Of a DNA stretch of 64,000 nt, positions 1-12,072 are shown one piece after another (positions within the stretch are counted from its first letter, which is position 1; each line of letters opens with the position of its first letter). The translations under genes and the position numbers were made by a program. Source of the stretch: Aureobasidium sp. EXF-3400 (Eukaryota; Ascomycota; Dothideomycetes; Dothideales; Saccotheciaceae); NCBI GenBank assembly GCA_024195585.1, contig SWBL01000194.1, positions 31,280-95,279 on the forward strand. The letters run 5' to 3'. The notes beneath the pieces are model-generated. The model had not been told where the DNA came from, did no database searches, and worked only from the letters and a program-made list of their open reading frames with translations.

Positions 1-175
1 ACGGTTGAAGAGGATATCAATATCTCGCTGTTTGTTGCGAGCTGGCGCACTTAGGACATTTGTTACTGAAAGGTGATCTGAACGTATTGTCTAAACTCGA
101 CCTTTCTGCTCATTCGTGAAGTGAATCTGTAGATATACATGCCAGCTCGACCCTCTCCCTCAGCCACGACCTAGT

Positions 176-3100
176 CTACAGAAGTGACAGCTTGACCTTT
201 CTCTTGCCAGTGCTCTCCTCGGCCTCATCCGATATCCTGACCTTGACCTTCTCGAACAGCTCCACACTTCTATCAATACCCTCGCCCTTGATCTTGAGGA
301 CGTAGTTTTCAGTGTCGAACTCGCTCTCGGGTTCAGGAGTGGCGAGATCGCGCAGACGGATCAGGCCTTCGATACCGAATCTGGGGACAAAGACAACGAT
401 ACCGTTGGAGAAGACGCGCATAACGAAGCCGTCTTCGTCTACGACGCGACCCTTGAGTGCTTGGCCGACGTAGTATTCAACACTAGCACGGCCGGCCATC
501 TGAGCATTGCGGTGACGTACGTTGATGTTCTTGCATACGCCTTCCAGCTTGGCTTTGGAGAGAAGACTGGCATCTAGAGGCTCATAGTCGATGGCGGCAG
601 CGAGTTGACGATGTGCTTCCAGATCGGCATAACGACGAATAGGGGAGGTGAAATGGGTGTAGATCTCGCTGGCAAGACCGTAATGACGGAACTCAGGATA
701 TGCTTGAGTGCCTGAGCAGAAGTATTCGGCTGACATCATACATCGAGTGGCCATGATGCGGACGAGAGTGTTGAAGAAGGGCTCTGATGGATCCACGCAG
801 GTGTCTAGTGAGTCGGCAAGAGCCTTGGAGCTGTCTGTCCGTAGCTCCATGCCACGCTTTACTCGCAGCTGGTTCGACAGCTCTTCGAAGTTTGTCTTCG
901 GCGGTGCAGCGTGACGACGCAGCAAAGCAGTTTGTGGGTAGGCTTCATAGATGCGAGCGGCGACGCTGGTGTTAGCGAGAAGCATGAACTCCTCCACCAA
1001 CGACATAGTATCAAGGTGTTGCTTGGTCTGCACATCTGCGGGATCGGCGGTCTCCGACTCGGTCTGAACACGCACTTCAGGACTTGCCAAATTCAGAGCA
1101 CCAGCATCCATACGCTTCTTTTTCAACTTCTTGGACAACATCATGAGCATTCGAATGCCTTTAGTGAGATCGTCTTGCTGAGATTGGTCGTCGACACGAA
1201 TCTGGGCTTGCTCGTAGGCGAAAGCTTCTCTTGACTTGATGACCGACTTGGTGTAGTCAGCGCGTACAATATCGGCGTCAGGTGTGAGCTCCCAGATGAC
1301 CGAGAAAGCAAAGCGCTCGACGTAAGGCTTCAGAGAACAGAGATCAGTACCAAGCAACATGGGCAACATGTCAATACGCTTGTCGACCAGGTAGACGGTG
1401 GTACCTCGCAAACTTGCTTCTTGATCCATGGCGTTGTTCGGCTTTACGAAATTGGAGACATCAGCAATATGGACACCGACCTCAATGTTGCCATTAGGAA
1501 GTGTCCTTGCGTGTAGAGCGTCATCAATATCAACACAGCCAGGGGGATCGATACTGCAGATCAACAGATCGCGCAAGTCCCTTCTCTTGTTCCAGCCAGG
1601 ATCGGACTTGTCTTCCGGCACCTTCCAGTCGTGACCCTCGGCTGGTAAACAATCCAGAACGGTTTTCGGGAATGGTCGGTACTGTACATCCCATTCTAGC
1701 AGCAGAGCTTCGGTCTCGGCGCCCTTGGTCTCAAGTTCACCAAGAGAGCGAACAAAGTGACCAACGGGGTACCTCGACTCTCTGTCCCAAGCATCGATGG
1801 TGACCAGCAAACGCTTGCCGAGTAAATCGCCAGCCTGACGAGTACGGATACGGATTTTCGGGATGCGCTTGTCCATGGGAATCAAGAAGACGGTCTGTTG
1901 CGCACGGCTCTGCTTCGTGGAAGACTTGACAGAGTCTTTGTCGACATGACCAACGTACTGTCGCCAGTTGCGCTTGATGATGCCGACTACGCGAGCGGTA
2001 GGTTGCGGCCTTCCTTCAGCACTCTTTCCATGAGTCTTCTTGACCTCTTCTTGCAATGCGCGCTTCTCCTGCTGTGTGATGACAGCCTCGCCCTCGTCCG
2101 CATCGGCATTGTCGTTCTTGTTGACAACTTCTTCTTCCAGAATCTTTGATGAAGGAGCCTTCCACTGATCTTTGGGCAGAACCTCGACAACCACAATATC
2201 TCCAGAAATTGCTCTGTTGCTGTTTTCTCTTCCGATAATGAGTAATGGCTTGTCGAATGCAGGGACGAAGACAGATCCTTCCAGGTAGTTGTAAGGCGAC
2301 ACGTTGAAGGTTCCTTGGTGCATAGTTCCAGCCTTGACGCCAGTAATCATTTTTGATACGGAGAAGTAATCCGGGTAGAGCATCTCGCCCTTTGTTTGTT
2401 TGCCGACTCTCTGCTCCTGGCCAGAGCTGACCATGTCCAACAAGCGCTCCGAATCATCCAGTCCAGAAACATAATCGCGCAATGAGAGTCCAGTAATGCC
2501 ATCATTCTTGGCCTTACGAAGGTTGTCACGATCGTCGCTGATCATGATGACTGAAGGGCATCTGACAGATTTGCGTTTGCTGACAGCTTCGTCGAGATGG
2601 TCGGCGTACCACTTGACAGCGCGACGAACAGCGCGATCATTTCTGTCGTTGATGGTCTCCTTGTCGTCGCGAACAACATAAGTTTGCAATCTGAAATCAT
2701 TGAAGAAGACGTAAAAGCGCTTGCCGTCGTTCTTGGTCAAACTGATAAGGCGATGGTACAAGGGAAGAGAGCGATTCTTGACCTCCTCAAGAACGGTTTG
2801 CAAAACAATGACATCGTGGAAGGCGGTTTCAAGTTCAAATAGATCCATTCCAGTGAGGAAAGCATTTGTGTCGGGGATTATGTAGTGGCCATTGGGAAAT
2901 GATTTTGTTCCAGCGGGGGTCTCAGACAGCACAAACGGAGCGACTAGAGAAGTTAGAAGAATTCAGATGTTGTTGACGATGAGTGTACCCTTGTTATGGT
3001 AGTCGGTAGGGGCAATCTCGAGACAGTGGGCGCATAGTCTTGACGAGCAAGGGATATCTTCGCGCAAGTATAGCTCGCGAACAATTTTCTGAACCTTGCC

Positions 3101-3184
3101 ACTCTTTGTCGAACGGATGTAGACCTTGCTCGACAGGTTCTGCGCAGCACTGTCGGCAGCGTATGAACGCTTCAAACTTGTCAT
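176..3184 (-). CDS. DIS3: Exosome catalytic subunit Dis3/Rrp44 (3'-5' exoribonuclease and PIN endonuclease)
   Basis: This is the catalytic subunit of the RNA exosome, which degrades and trims RNA in nucleus and cytoplasm. Two exons, 3184-2989 and 2943-176, are joined by a 45-nt intron with a TTCTAAC branch site. They encode about 987 aa, close to the roughly 1,000 aa usual for the family. The N-terminus has the cysteine-rich CR3 motif (CSSRLCAHC). A PIN domain follows with its acidic residues visible: DTN near residue 90, LEEV near 118, NDRND, and SDDRDN. Cold-shock-like domains and an RNB domain come next, the latter with the catalytic DPPGCVDIDDAL motif, and an S1 domain ends the protein. 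The initiator ATG is in exon 1; the long second-exon frame alone has no ATG at its start. It is divergent from the V-ATPase subunit H gene. Identification is firm; the splice site is inferred from frame continuity. Confidence 0.96.
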
Positions 3185-3447
3185 GATGAACTGGCGACAA
3201 GAGAGCGATGTGCAGACTTTCTTGATGGTATCAATATCAAAAAATGTCGGGCTATGACGGCAGCAGACGAAGATTGGGAAGTCGCGCCGGTTGAACCCCG
3301 GATTGAAAGCGGCAGGTGGACCTGCCCAACAACGTCACACGAGGCTGCTGCTTCTGTCGATTAGAGCACCGAGATCCCGAGCGCAATTCAAGAGCTTGAG
3401 AGAGGCAGACACGTTACAACAAGGCCTCAACACTATCACACATCGCC
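3185..3447. promoter_or_regulatory. Shared divergent promoter region of DIS3 and VMA13
   Basis: Only 263 bp separate the two start codons, so both housekeeping genes must draw their core promoter and 5' UTRs from this stretch. No clear TATA box is visible in either direction, as expected for constitutive genes. The region is inferred from gene arrangement, not from a recognised motif. Confidence 0.5.
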
Positions 3448-5007
3448 ATGTCTCTTGATCCGCCGGCATACATCCTGTCGCTCCAGAACAACATCAGGGC
3501 GCGACCAATCTCGTGGGAAGGAGCTGTACGAGCAAAGACCATCTCCGACCAGGACCTCAAGAAGATCAAGTCGATAGACAAGGTCCGCAAGGAACAGCGC
3601 AGACAGACTGTCGAGTCCGATCCCGCCAGCTATGCCGCTCTTGTTCTGGGCTCCGACGACAGCCCCAGCATCTTCCAGTCTGCCGCCAAGCGCTCCGACA
3701 TTGTCCAATACATGCTTGTCTTGACTGGCGACCTCATTGAAGGTATGCCTATCTTGTGCCTGCTTTGCCTCGTAAGCGCCCACCACTGACTGCTGCACCA
3801 GACGTTCCATCCTTTGTAGCCAAGCTGCTCGAACACGCCGACCCTTACGCTCCCTTTGTCCCGCTCCTCAAGCAGTCAGCGAACCCCGAAGACGCCATCC
3901 CTCTACTCGCATCATGCGTCCTGTCAAGTCTCACCTCTCACGGTCTCATGACTGGCGGTCCCCAAGCCGATCAGATTGACAAGGCCCTGCCCAAGCTATA
4001 CTCGTACATTTCAACCCTTGCAAGAAGGTCCGACAGCAACCTTCAAGACATTGCTGTTCAGGAGTACTCGGCTCTGTTGCGCACTGCAAAGTCGCGTCAG
4101 CTGTTCTGGGAGCAAAGAAACGACACTGTTACTCCTCTATTCAACATCTTGACCAACGCTACTGGAGGCGGTGTAAGAGACACTGATTCAACCTTGATCA
4201 GTGGTGGAAGCATTCGCAGTATTGCCGATTCTCAGATCATCAACAACGTCGGTCTCCAGCTCCTATACCACGTCCTGCTTGTCATCTGGCAACTTAGCTT
4301 CGAGGGCAAGCTGGTCGGCCGCGGTCTCGATGAGTACGTCTACATAATTTCGCCCTATCTCCTTCACAAACGTATACTGACAATTTCCCAGGGAACACGA
4401 CATCATTGTCCTCTACGCTGCTCTTCTTCGCATCTCGCCCAAGGAAAAGACTACTAGACTTCTCCTCGCTACCCTCACAAACCTTCTTTCAACCAACCGC
4501 GAGACTCTGATGCCTGCCGTCATCCCTGCTCGACTTCCCGCCGTACTCCAGAATTTGCAGGGCCGTCACCTCAACGATGCTGACCTCCTCGAGGACCTGA
4601 AAGCCCTTCAATCCATGGTTGAGGAATTCCAAAAGACACAAACAACCTTCTCCGAGTACGCTGCAGAAGTCAACTCCGGTCACCTTCGCTGGTCTCCACC
4701 CCATCGCAACCAGGCCTTCTGGAGCGAGAATGCTCGCAAGATCCTCGAGGACAACAAGGGCGAGCTGGCCAAGAAGCTTGCCGAGATTTTGTCAAAGTCC
4801 TGGGACAACGACAAGCAGGTACTGGCTATTGGCTGCAACGATGTCGCATGTCTTGTCAAGGAGGTGCCTGAGAAGAGACACCAGATGGAGAAGCTGGGTC
4901 TGAAGACTCGTGTCATGGAGCTCATGCAGCACAGCGACGAATCTGTGCGCTGGGAGAGTTTGAGAGCAGTTGGTGAATGGCTCAGATATTCCTTTGAGCA
5001 AAAATAG
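3448..5007 (+). CDS. VMA13: V-type proton ATPase subunit H
   Basis: This is the regulatory subunit H of the vacuolar proton pump, which couples the V1 and Vo sectors and silences ATPase activity of detached V1. Three exons (3448-3742, 3802-4333, 4392-5007) encode 480 aa, essentially the family length (yeast Vma13 is about 478). The all-helical HEAT/armadillo-like N-terminal part begins MSLDPPAYILSLQNNIR and includes the ISWEGAVRAKTIS stretch. The C-terminal part has the family hallmark around LRWSPPHRNQAFWSEN, and the end (VRWESLRAVGEWLRYSFEQK) is also typical. The introns are 59 and 58 nt, and both junctions keep the conserved protein in frame (EHDIIVLYAALLRISPKEK across the second). It acts on the cytosolic face of the vacuole and endosomes. 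No irregularities were seen. Confidence 0.95.
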
Positions 5008-6717
5008 AGCCACACCTTTGTCCGACTCTTGTCCAGCGGTCTGTTTTATGTATCAACATACCGCCTGTTTCTGCACGTCTAATCATTGGTCTTTTGTTTG
5101 GGCATATCCTGGCGATGTCAATCTTCTCTTTCTTTCTTCTTACTGTACAGCGAACTGGAGTATACCGATACAATGCACGTTTCATGTTGATAGACCGCCT
5201 TTTTTTGTTCTTGAGTCGTTTGTTGGTTGTTTTGGTTCAAGAGCATCGTGCAACAAATGGAGAAACAAGCCACATGTTCTGAGTCGTGATTTCGAGTCGT
5301 GACCCCAGTTCGCCAACCCTCAATCTATCGGCAATCAACGCCTCCATCCCCATGTTGTCGCTTGTAGCCGTAAACGAGAATCATTGAATCATCACGTCGT
5401 GGAGGGGAGCGAGTACATGTTACGCTTGACGACCGTGCAGTGCATTGCGTCTCGCTGTGGCTGGCGGATGGTTGTTTTTGGCCGTTGCTGTAGAAGCGGG
5501 AGCCTTCCGATTTCGTGATTGTGGGGAGAGAAAAGAGAAAAGATGTGGAGACTTCGAGCTCTCACATGCGCCAGCCACAGTTGACAACTCTTTTACAGTT
5601 TCCTTGTCAACGAACAAGGTTTGAGAGAGTTCCGAGCAATAAACCCCCGATCCCAATGATGGTAACTCTAATCAATCGACTTGACCTGATTTATCGTGAT
5701 TTCGTGTATCCTTGCTAGTGGGTAGGAATCAAGTTTGAAGCGAGTAATATAGAGGACTGGCAACAGATCATCAGGATACGCTCATCGCTACAGCAGCGGG
5801 ACAACGTGACTGTTGAGAACGATCTGGCATCCGCCCGCAGATGCTCTATTCTAAGCAACAGAAACGTTTTAGCCGCATAAGAGGAAAGACCCAGTCACCA
5901 AAAGCACAGGGACAAGCATAGGAGACAAAGGACGCGTAGACTGCACACCATTGTTACGAGACATCTCACCATCGGCCGAATGACTAGCCCTTGTGAGGTC
6001 GCTTTTGCCGCGGGGTGGAGGAGGTAGGCGTGCGGAGAGTGAGGCTGAGAGAGCACGTAAGCAAAAAAGTAGGCTGGTAACTTTTGGACACGCCAATCTG
6101 GGCTATCGTCTCCTATTTCTCGTTGCCGCTGTTAATGTATAGACTGCCACTGGAAGAATTGCTAGTGAATGTTTCTTTGGTTGCGGTTGACCAGGAGATA
6201 TGTCTTGTTCGCGATTCCCTCTTCGTGAGCAAGCGGAACCAGAGCCGAGGGGCAGTTGCTGTGGAGAGAGGTCAAAAATAGAGAGGGCGACGCAACTGCG
6301 TGGCCAACTCGAACAGGAGGTTTGAACCTGCGGCAACGATCTCCCTGGAGCTACTGCAAGCCAAGTGACAATGGCCTGGTGGCGCTTGCAGGAGACTAGA
6401 GTGGGCGCGACCAATCGGGTGGCAAGCTGAGGAACCCATGGTGCTTGGTAGACCCTCGACACAGCCATGTTTACCAGCCTCCGCGCGAGCACTCCCAAAA
6501 AGCTTACCGCATATAAATGTCAGGGCAAGGCCGCGTAACTTGCTCCTTCCCTCTCAATTCAAACACCAACTCCAAAAGTCAGCTGTTTCTTCGCGAACAC
6601 CTCTCTCGCTTTCTTCACTCAAACCATCCCATCAATCCAAAGCATCCAGATATACGAACATTGATCGTTATCCATCGCGGTACTTCTTAATCACTATCCA
6701 TCACCAACACATCCAAA
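5008..6717. other. Gene-free stretch of 1.7 kb
   Basis: It holds the 3' UTR of the V-ATPase gene and the promoter and 5' UTR of the GPI-type gene downstream. Open frames on the minus strand (about 5869-6500) lack convincing ATG starts, domains or splice continuity. The CT-rich, A-rich stretch before 6718 looks like a normal fungal 5' leader. Confidence 0.5.
6512..6518 (+). promoter_or_regulatory. TATA-like box (TATAAAT)
   Basis: A TATAAAT sits about 200 bp before the start codon of the GPI-anchored protein gene and is followed by pyrimidine-rich sequence with many CTCAAAC/CATCACC-type stretches usual in fungal leaders. Assigned by position only. Confidence 0.4.
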
Positions 6718-7617
6718 ATGCGCACTTCCGCCTTCTTCGCCGCCCCTCTTGTCGCCATGGCCGCTGCTCAGAGCTCTGCCTCTAATGAGACCGTAAGTAT
6801 TCTCCCAACTCATTTTCCATCACTTCAGAGATCTAACATGTCTTGCAGTCTGTCCTCAGCACCATTCCCATCTCTTCCACCGTGCCTTACACCAACGGCT
6901 TCACCTCTTTCCTCACCCAGACCAACTCTCTCGGTGTCGTGACCGGCATTCCTACCCTTGCAACAGACGTCGGTATTGCCGCCACTAACGCTGCTGTTTC
7001 ATCCGCCGCTGTGCAGCTCGTCCCTGCTGGTCTTGCCCCTGGTACCGTCACCACACTCATCTACGGCAATGTTACTGCTGGAAACGCAACTTCAATCGTC
7101 GTCACTATTGGTACTTGTAAGTATAAACCGCGTACAAACACGACTAGTACTGGCGTTTGTTCCAGCCTGCACGAGCAGTCTCTGGGATGTGTATTTCAAT
7201 GAAACGCAGTCCGTGACGGCATCTCGTAGAGCTGAGAACATTCGTTCAGCTAAGTCGTGGTGTTCTCACAGCCAACGTTTGATCTTTTGCTAACTGTATT
7301 CGCTCTCAGCAACCACTCAGGTTCTAAGTGCTGCCGTTGTTGCCGCCACTGGTTCGGGCTCTTCGTCTACCGACTCTTCTGGCGCTGGCGCTGCTGGCTC
7401 TGCTTCGGCTTCAGGCTCAAGCGGTTCTTCCAGCGGAACCTCCTCGCGTGGCAGCTCTAGCGCTTCCACTCGCGCATCTGGCACCTCTGGTGGATCTGGC
7501 AGCTCTGGATCTAGCTCCTCTGCCACCGCTTCCTCTACTGGCTCAGCCGCCAACGTCAAGGTCGGTGCTGCTGGTGCTTTGATCGGTGCCGGTGCCTTCT
7601 TTGCTGCTTTCATGTAA
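6718..7617 (+). CDS. Small secreted Ser/Gly-rich protein, probably GPI-anchored to wall or membrane
   Basis: Three exons (6718-6792, 6849-7116, 7310-7617) give 216 aa. Residues 1 to about 18 form a signal peptide (MRTSAFFAAPLVAMAAAQ). A roughly 100-residue Thr/Ala/Val-rich domain with N-glycosylation sequons (NVT, NAT) follows, then a low-complexity Ser/Gly/Ala stretch of about 75 residues. The protein ends in a hydrophobic tail (VGAAGALIGAGAFFAAF) preceded by small residues, the usual layout of a GPI-attachment signal. The second intron is long for this locus (193 nt); it ends at the first of two nearby AG sites, after GCTAACTG, because only that one keeps STTQVLSAAVVAA in frame. Many fungi carry such surface proteins without known function. 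No CFEM cysteine pattern is present. Localisation is inferred from the two terminal signals. Confidence 0.8.
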
Positions 7618-8099
7618 ACAGAGACAGCTGTTCTTGTTTACTTCTTTTCTTCTTCACGCCAAATTACGCCTCTCTGAATGATGGAATTATGGAATTAATG
7701 CTGGGATTGGGACGGATCACACGGAGTATTCTTTTCTTCAAAGGTGCATCAGCAAAGGCACGACTGCATAGCAAGTGGAGTGTATCAGCTTGGGTTTCAG
7801 TCACTGCCATCGGTACTTGGTCTTGTAGTAACCGTAGTATAATAGACAAAAGCAAAAACTTTATTAATCACTGACAATTACCTTCCATTCCACCTGTCCT
7901 GCTGTGCTATTGATTCAACTTCACTGACATGTCTTACATGTTTGCCCTGTCAAGCAATATGTCTTCTCTTGCTCCTGACCTGCTTGATCGATGATCCTTC
8001 AGAGGTCAATCTGCCCCAAAAACACGCCTGCTTTGTGCAAGGAAGCGCTTCACCGCTTTGCAAAGTTTCGGAATGGATGCAGGCCAGTTCAGAAGCAAT

Positions 8100-9137
8100 T
8101 CAAGCCTTCTTCGCAGCACGCCATGACTTTCTCGTCAATGACAGCGGCGGCTGCTGCTGCTGCTGCTTCTCCAACGCAGGTGCTGGTTTACTCGAACCAT
8201 ATTCTGGTTTGTTTGTGAGAGAAAGCCCTTGTCTTGACGATGACCCCTTGGTCGAAGAAGTAGAGGCGTGCGCTGATGGAAAGACGGGTTTGTTCGGGAG
8301 TGCATGCGTCATGGTGGTAGGTCTTACTGAGTTGGAGAAGTTTGGTCCTGAGACTGAAGGGGTGTTGTGTATGGAAGATACAGAGCCAGAGCGTGATTGC
8401 TTCGATGCTGTTTCGGACTGAACAGAGTCTCTTCTTGATGATGTTGAAGAAATGTGGGTAGCGGAAGGAGGTGCTGCAGATATGGATGATCTTCTTTCCA
8501 GAGAAGGACTGGATCCACTGTGGGAGTTCGAAGAAGGATAGATGTTTGGCAACAAAGCAGATTGAGATCCACTGTGAAAGTTCGAAGAAGGCTGTTTATT
8601 CGGCAACATGGCTGATTGAGATCCACGGTGGGCTTTTAGACGTGGAGCAATGATGGGACGTCGTACCATTTGCTTGATAGTCGTTGGCTTTTGCTGAGCG
8701 TCCATTGCAGGTACCTCCAATACCGATGCCTTACGAGCAGTCTTCGGCGAAACATCTGGAGAGTTGCTGTGTAGAACTCTTCCTCCTTCAAGAATACTCC
8801 TGCCCAAACCGGAAACACCACTCAACGAAGAAACCAAAGAATCAGACCGAACCTTCTTCAGCGAAGAACCAACTTCCGTACTCGAAGAACCGCGCTTTCT
8901 GCAGATGGAAGTGTCGTCAGGGATGAACAGACTTTCTTCATTGCGTTGATCTCTGAGTATGAGATCTTCGAGGCGGCGCGAGAATTCCTCACGGCCTAGT
9001 TCTTCGAGTAAGAGTTCTTCGAGGTGGTGTATATATTGTTCGAGATTGCTGATTGCTTCGGCGCTGGAGTGAAAGCTGGATCGCAGGATTGTGATGGCGT
9101 TGGCGGCCTCAGTTTTGGTTTGGGGCTCCGGGCCCAT
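8100..9137 (-). CDS. Hypothetical Ser-rich, low-complexity protein with N-terminal coiled coil
   Basis: One uninterrupted frame of 345 aa starting at ATG 9137. Residues 10-70 form an acidic amphipathic helix (YIHHLEELLLEELGREEF) likely to be a coiled coil. The rest is disordered and rich in Ser, Pro and Arg. It includes a degenerate repeat in which SGSQSALLPN- or GSQSAMLPN-type units recur three times (residues about 170-215), and a short polyglutamine run near the C-terminus encoded by a CTG/CAG microsatellite at about 8146-8166. A likely 5'-UTR intron lies at 9307-9254 (GGTGAG donor, TCTAAC branch, CTAG acceptor), which supports transcription on this strand. No enzymatic domain is recognised. 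It could be a structural or regulatory adaptor, but nothing shows which. Confidence 0.6.
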   Translation of the reverse strand: MGPEPQTKTEAANAITILRSSFHSSAEAISNLEQYIHHLEELLLEELGREEFSRRLEDLILRDQRNEESLFIPDDTSICRKRGSSSTEVGSSLKKVRSDSLVSSLSGVSGLGRSILEGGRVLHSNSPDVSPKTARKASVLEVPAMDAQQKPTTIKQMVRRPIIAPRLKAHRGSQSAMLPNKQPSSNFHSGSQSALLPNIYPSSNSHSGSSPSLERRSSISAAPPSATHISSTSSRRDSVQSETASKQSRSGSVSSIHNTPSVSGPNFSNSVRPTTMTHALPNKPVFPSAHASTSSTKGSSSRQGLSLTNKPEYGSSKPAPALEKQQQQQPPLSLTRKSWRAAKKA

Positions 9138-9253
9138 GTTTATATAGCTAGGAGGGATAAGGCGCCGAGAGCGTAATCAAGTGCTGCTGGGATAGTACAA
9201 TGGAGTTGTTCTGTGTGATGTTCTGATAGAAATGACACTTCTTCACAGCAGAA

Positions 9254-9307
9254 CTAGAACATGGTTAGACACAAAACAATCAGAACATGTTCAGAGCAGA
9301 CACTCAC
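9254..9307 (-). other. Probable 5'-UTR intron of the gene starting at 9137
   Basis: Read on the minus strand, a GTGAGT donor at 9307, a TCTAAC branch and a CTAG acceptor ending at 9254 make a 54-nt canonical intron about 117 bp before the ATG. No coding frame crosses it, so it would lie in the leader. Confidence 0.4.
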
Positions 9308-10003
9308 CTCAGTCAAATCCTTGGTGCTGTTGAGAGTTGTGTGATAATGTTCGATAAGTCTTGCTTTGGTAAGAAATGACGAGCAGAAAATGCTGGCGAG
9401 GTTGATGCTGCAATGTTGTGATGCAATTATTTTCTACCGACTTATGCGCACATTACTGTAGCGTACACTGCAAAACTGTTAAGTTACCTATCATGGTCTA
9501 ACTCACGAAGGAAATAATCCCGTCTTCGACTCTTCGGCTATCTCTTAGTGGCATAGCTAGCCGAGTGGAAACATTGATGGCACGACAGGTGGTCATCAAG
9601 TCAATCTCATCTCAGGGATCAATGACTACCGGAAAAACAGCTATGAAATTGCACAGTGTAGTTTCTTCTTGCCATGCTTTCCAGCGAGAGCCTGGAGGAA
9701 GATATGTTTTCTCAACATCTCAGCGGTTGCAGGCAGACTCACAAAGGATATGTATCTATCAGAATACACAGTACAATCGGAAAACTGGGACTGGCCAGAG
9801 AGAACCCAGAAAGCTTGAGAACGTGTTGAACATTGGCAAGTCAACTATAGCGCTCTCAACAGCTGCTCGACCGGCAGAAGCATGAAAGGACAGGCATCAT
9901 TTCGATCGATTATGTTTTTAGCTACCAGATTCGCGCCCTTGCGCATCGTTCTCATTATATTACACAGAATTTCTCAACTGAATCGAACCATTTCTCCTTC
10001 TTC
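9308..10003. other. Gene-free stretch
   Basis: About 700 bp between the leader of the upstream minus-strand gene and the stop of the next minus-strand gene. It has one plus-strand open frame of about 100 codons (ATG near 9577) without recognisable domain or splice signals. It probably holds one promoter and one 3' UTR. Confidence 0.4.
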
Positions 10004-11224
10004 TCACAATTCTTCCGATACCTGAGATTGGGTACCGATCTTCAGTACAACCCGAATGTCAGATTCGTTGAAGTTGGTCAATGAGGCACACTCCTTCACC
10101 ATTTCGCTGACACTCATCTCTGGATCCACTGTAGCAGGAGCACGCTGACCAGATTCGAACTCCACCAACACTTCCTTGATAGTGCTAGTGCTAGGTTCCA
10201 CGGCTGTCGACTCTCTGCTCTCAACACTGGCCCGGAGGTGATCAGCGAGCGCGAGGATGAGTTGACGGCCCTTCTCAGGGTCATCCATCTCGTCCATCAT
10301 GGCCAGCCACTGGTTACGACCAAGATGGCGAGTGGTACGTTCCATCTATTCCAAATTAGTAAGTGTGGATCTATGCCAAACTGTTGATCGTACCTGGTTC
10401 GACGAAGTGACACTTTGTTGCGCTGCAGGAGCTTGCAGTCTGGCCGAGGGAGCCGAGTCAAGAGTGGCAGATGACTGTTCAGCGACGTGGACAGCCTGGT
10501 CGGCACTCGCAGAGTGAGAGACAGGGGCGACTTCCCTCTGAGCAGCTTCCATCTCGACCTGCTTGACTTGCGGACCCGAAACGTCCATCTGAGAGTCGGG
10601 ATTGAACACGGTCTGTTGAGCATCGATCAAGTCGTTCTGAACAGTGCTGGAAGTGTCGGGCTGGGTGGGAGCGTCCGTCTTGCGAGCGTGAGGGCCCAGC
10701 TTCGAGTGAGGACCGGTACGGCGCACGGATAACGTAACGGCGCTCTGTTCGGTGAGAGCAGACGAGGCAGGAGGCTCTGGCTTGACAATGGGGATTGCAG
10801 CGGTAGTGTTTGGAGTTTGTGCCTGCATTGCACGGTGAGGAGGAAGCTTCTTGACTGGAGTGCTGATTGCGGCAGGCATAGCGACAGTGGTGGAGTTGGC
10901 AACTCCAGGTGGCACGAAAGGTTTGGCGGCAGCGGAGAAAGAAGGCTGAGGACGCGAGTGAGACTGTTGGTGACGGGAAATGTAAGTTGATGTCCGTCCT
11001 TATGAAGCGCAAGGCGAACTCACGTAGTTTGCTGGTGGGCTAGCAGTACTGGCTGGTGCAGAGATGTCTTGCATCTCGATGTCACCAAATGGCTCGTCGG
11101 TTGAGGTTGACGACGAGAGATCGTAGACGGCAGGCAGGAGAGGCGTGTTGTGAGGCTCGGCAGTGGTTGTGCGCATGGCCATTATGCGCTTCTGCGTAAG
11201 AGTGAGTGGTCCACCGTGAGACAT
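10004..11224 (-). CDS. Hypothetical protein, disordered N-terminal half and short folded C-terminus
   Basis: Three exons (11224-11024, 10963-10394, 10345-10004) with introns of 60 and 48 nt give 370 aa. The start MSHGGPLTLTQKRIMAMRTTTAE has a basic helix-like segment. The middle is Pro/Ser/Ala/Gln-rich and probably disordered (KPEPPASSALTEQ, SVRRTGPHSKLG). The last about 110 residues, from MERTTRHLGRNQWLAMMDEM, look folded and helical, with acidic and hydrophobic alternation, and may be the functional part. Both junctions are phase 0 with clean acceptors (CACCAACAG and AATAG). No family is recognised. Nuclear or adaptor roles are possible from composition alone, but nothing specific can be claimed. 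Confidence 0.65.
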
Positions 11225-12072
11225 CTTGACTTGAGTAGTTGCGTAATAGAGGATGATTAATTAGCGCTGGTTAGATGCGCTGGCTGAGAAGTGACAAAGA
11301 AATGTGAGCGTTTTGAAAGGGAAGAAGAATGACGCGACGTGAAAAGAGTTTGTCAACAAAAGAGGAAGGAACTATGGCGACTGCTTGATCAACCGCATAA
11401 AAGACGGAAGGCACAGCATGCATGTGAAGTGAATAGAGATGGAAGGAGCCAGCCTCTCCAGTTGTGAGAACCTGTCACTCTGAAATCGTCGCAATGCACA
11501 ATAATTTGCAGAGCTGGAGTAACATCCACAGAGAGACCATTTTTCAGTGGCTCTCCCTGGAAACACCTCTGAAAGCGGAATGAATTGTGCAGCTTCACAG
11601 CTTACAAGAATGCTTGCTGCCATTGTGAGAGGCCGTGGAGTCGTCGATGAAAGTGATCCCCTACCATCATTTGTGTGTCTCCGCTCAGCACGGTTCTTTA
11701 CTTGAAAGTCTGTTTTCTGGCTCTGTTCACAAAAGGTCCTTGCCTTGAGTGGTTGGAGCAACTCACCAGCTCTTTTTCCACTATTCGGAGAGCTCTTCAC
11801 CATTGTCTACAGGCAGCTCGTATCCCCAGCACTAATTTCCCCACCCTTGAGCCTCCTCTCAAGTCATTTCTATATAACGAGAAAGACTACTGATACGACA
11901 ATATCAAAGCCAGCAATGAGTTGAAGGAGTTGAGGTTGTGCCTATCCATATCTCCGCAAACCCCGGCAAACCAATGACGCCATGATGCGCTGGAAAACAC
12001 TCCGATCTTGTGAACATTCACGCGATCTTTTTTGTTACATTCAAGTTGTAATTCTGAGTGGCTTCTAGGCAT
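11225..12072. other. Intergenic region between divergent genes
   Basis: About 850 bp contain the promoter of the minus-strand hypothetical gene and of the carrier gene. A minus-strand ATG-initiated frame of 143 codons (11803-11372) shows no domain or homology that I recognise and overlaps both promoters. A TATATAA at about 11870 could serve the carrier gene. Confidence 0.4.

Noticed and set aside
6312..6335. A B-box-like GGTTCAAACC on the minus strand
   Set aside because: The flanking bases do not pair into a T-arm and no A-box lies at the right distance.
5869..6498. Two minus-strand frames with a hydrophobic C-terminal end
   Set aside because: No suitable ATG or splice signals could be found to join them, and they overlap the promoter of the gene at 6718.
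7942..8421. Plus-strand frame of 159 codons with a Cys run
   Set aside because: It is antisense to the 3' end of the Ser-rich gene; the Cys run comes from the CTG/CAG repeat that encodes Gln on the real strand.
9558..9568. A tRNA A-box-like string (TAGCCGAGTGG)
   Set aside because: No matching B-box (GGTTCRANNCC) or acceptor-stem pairing follows within 100 bp, so it is not a tRNA gene.
11372..11803. Minus-strand frame of 143 codons with an ATG
   Set aside because: No domain, irregular composition, and it overlaps the promoter region of two flanking genes.
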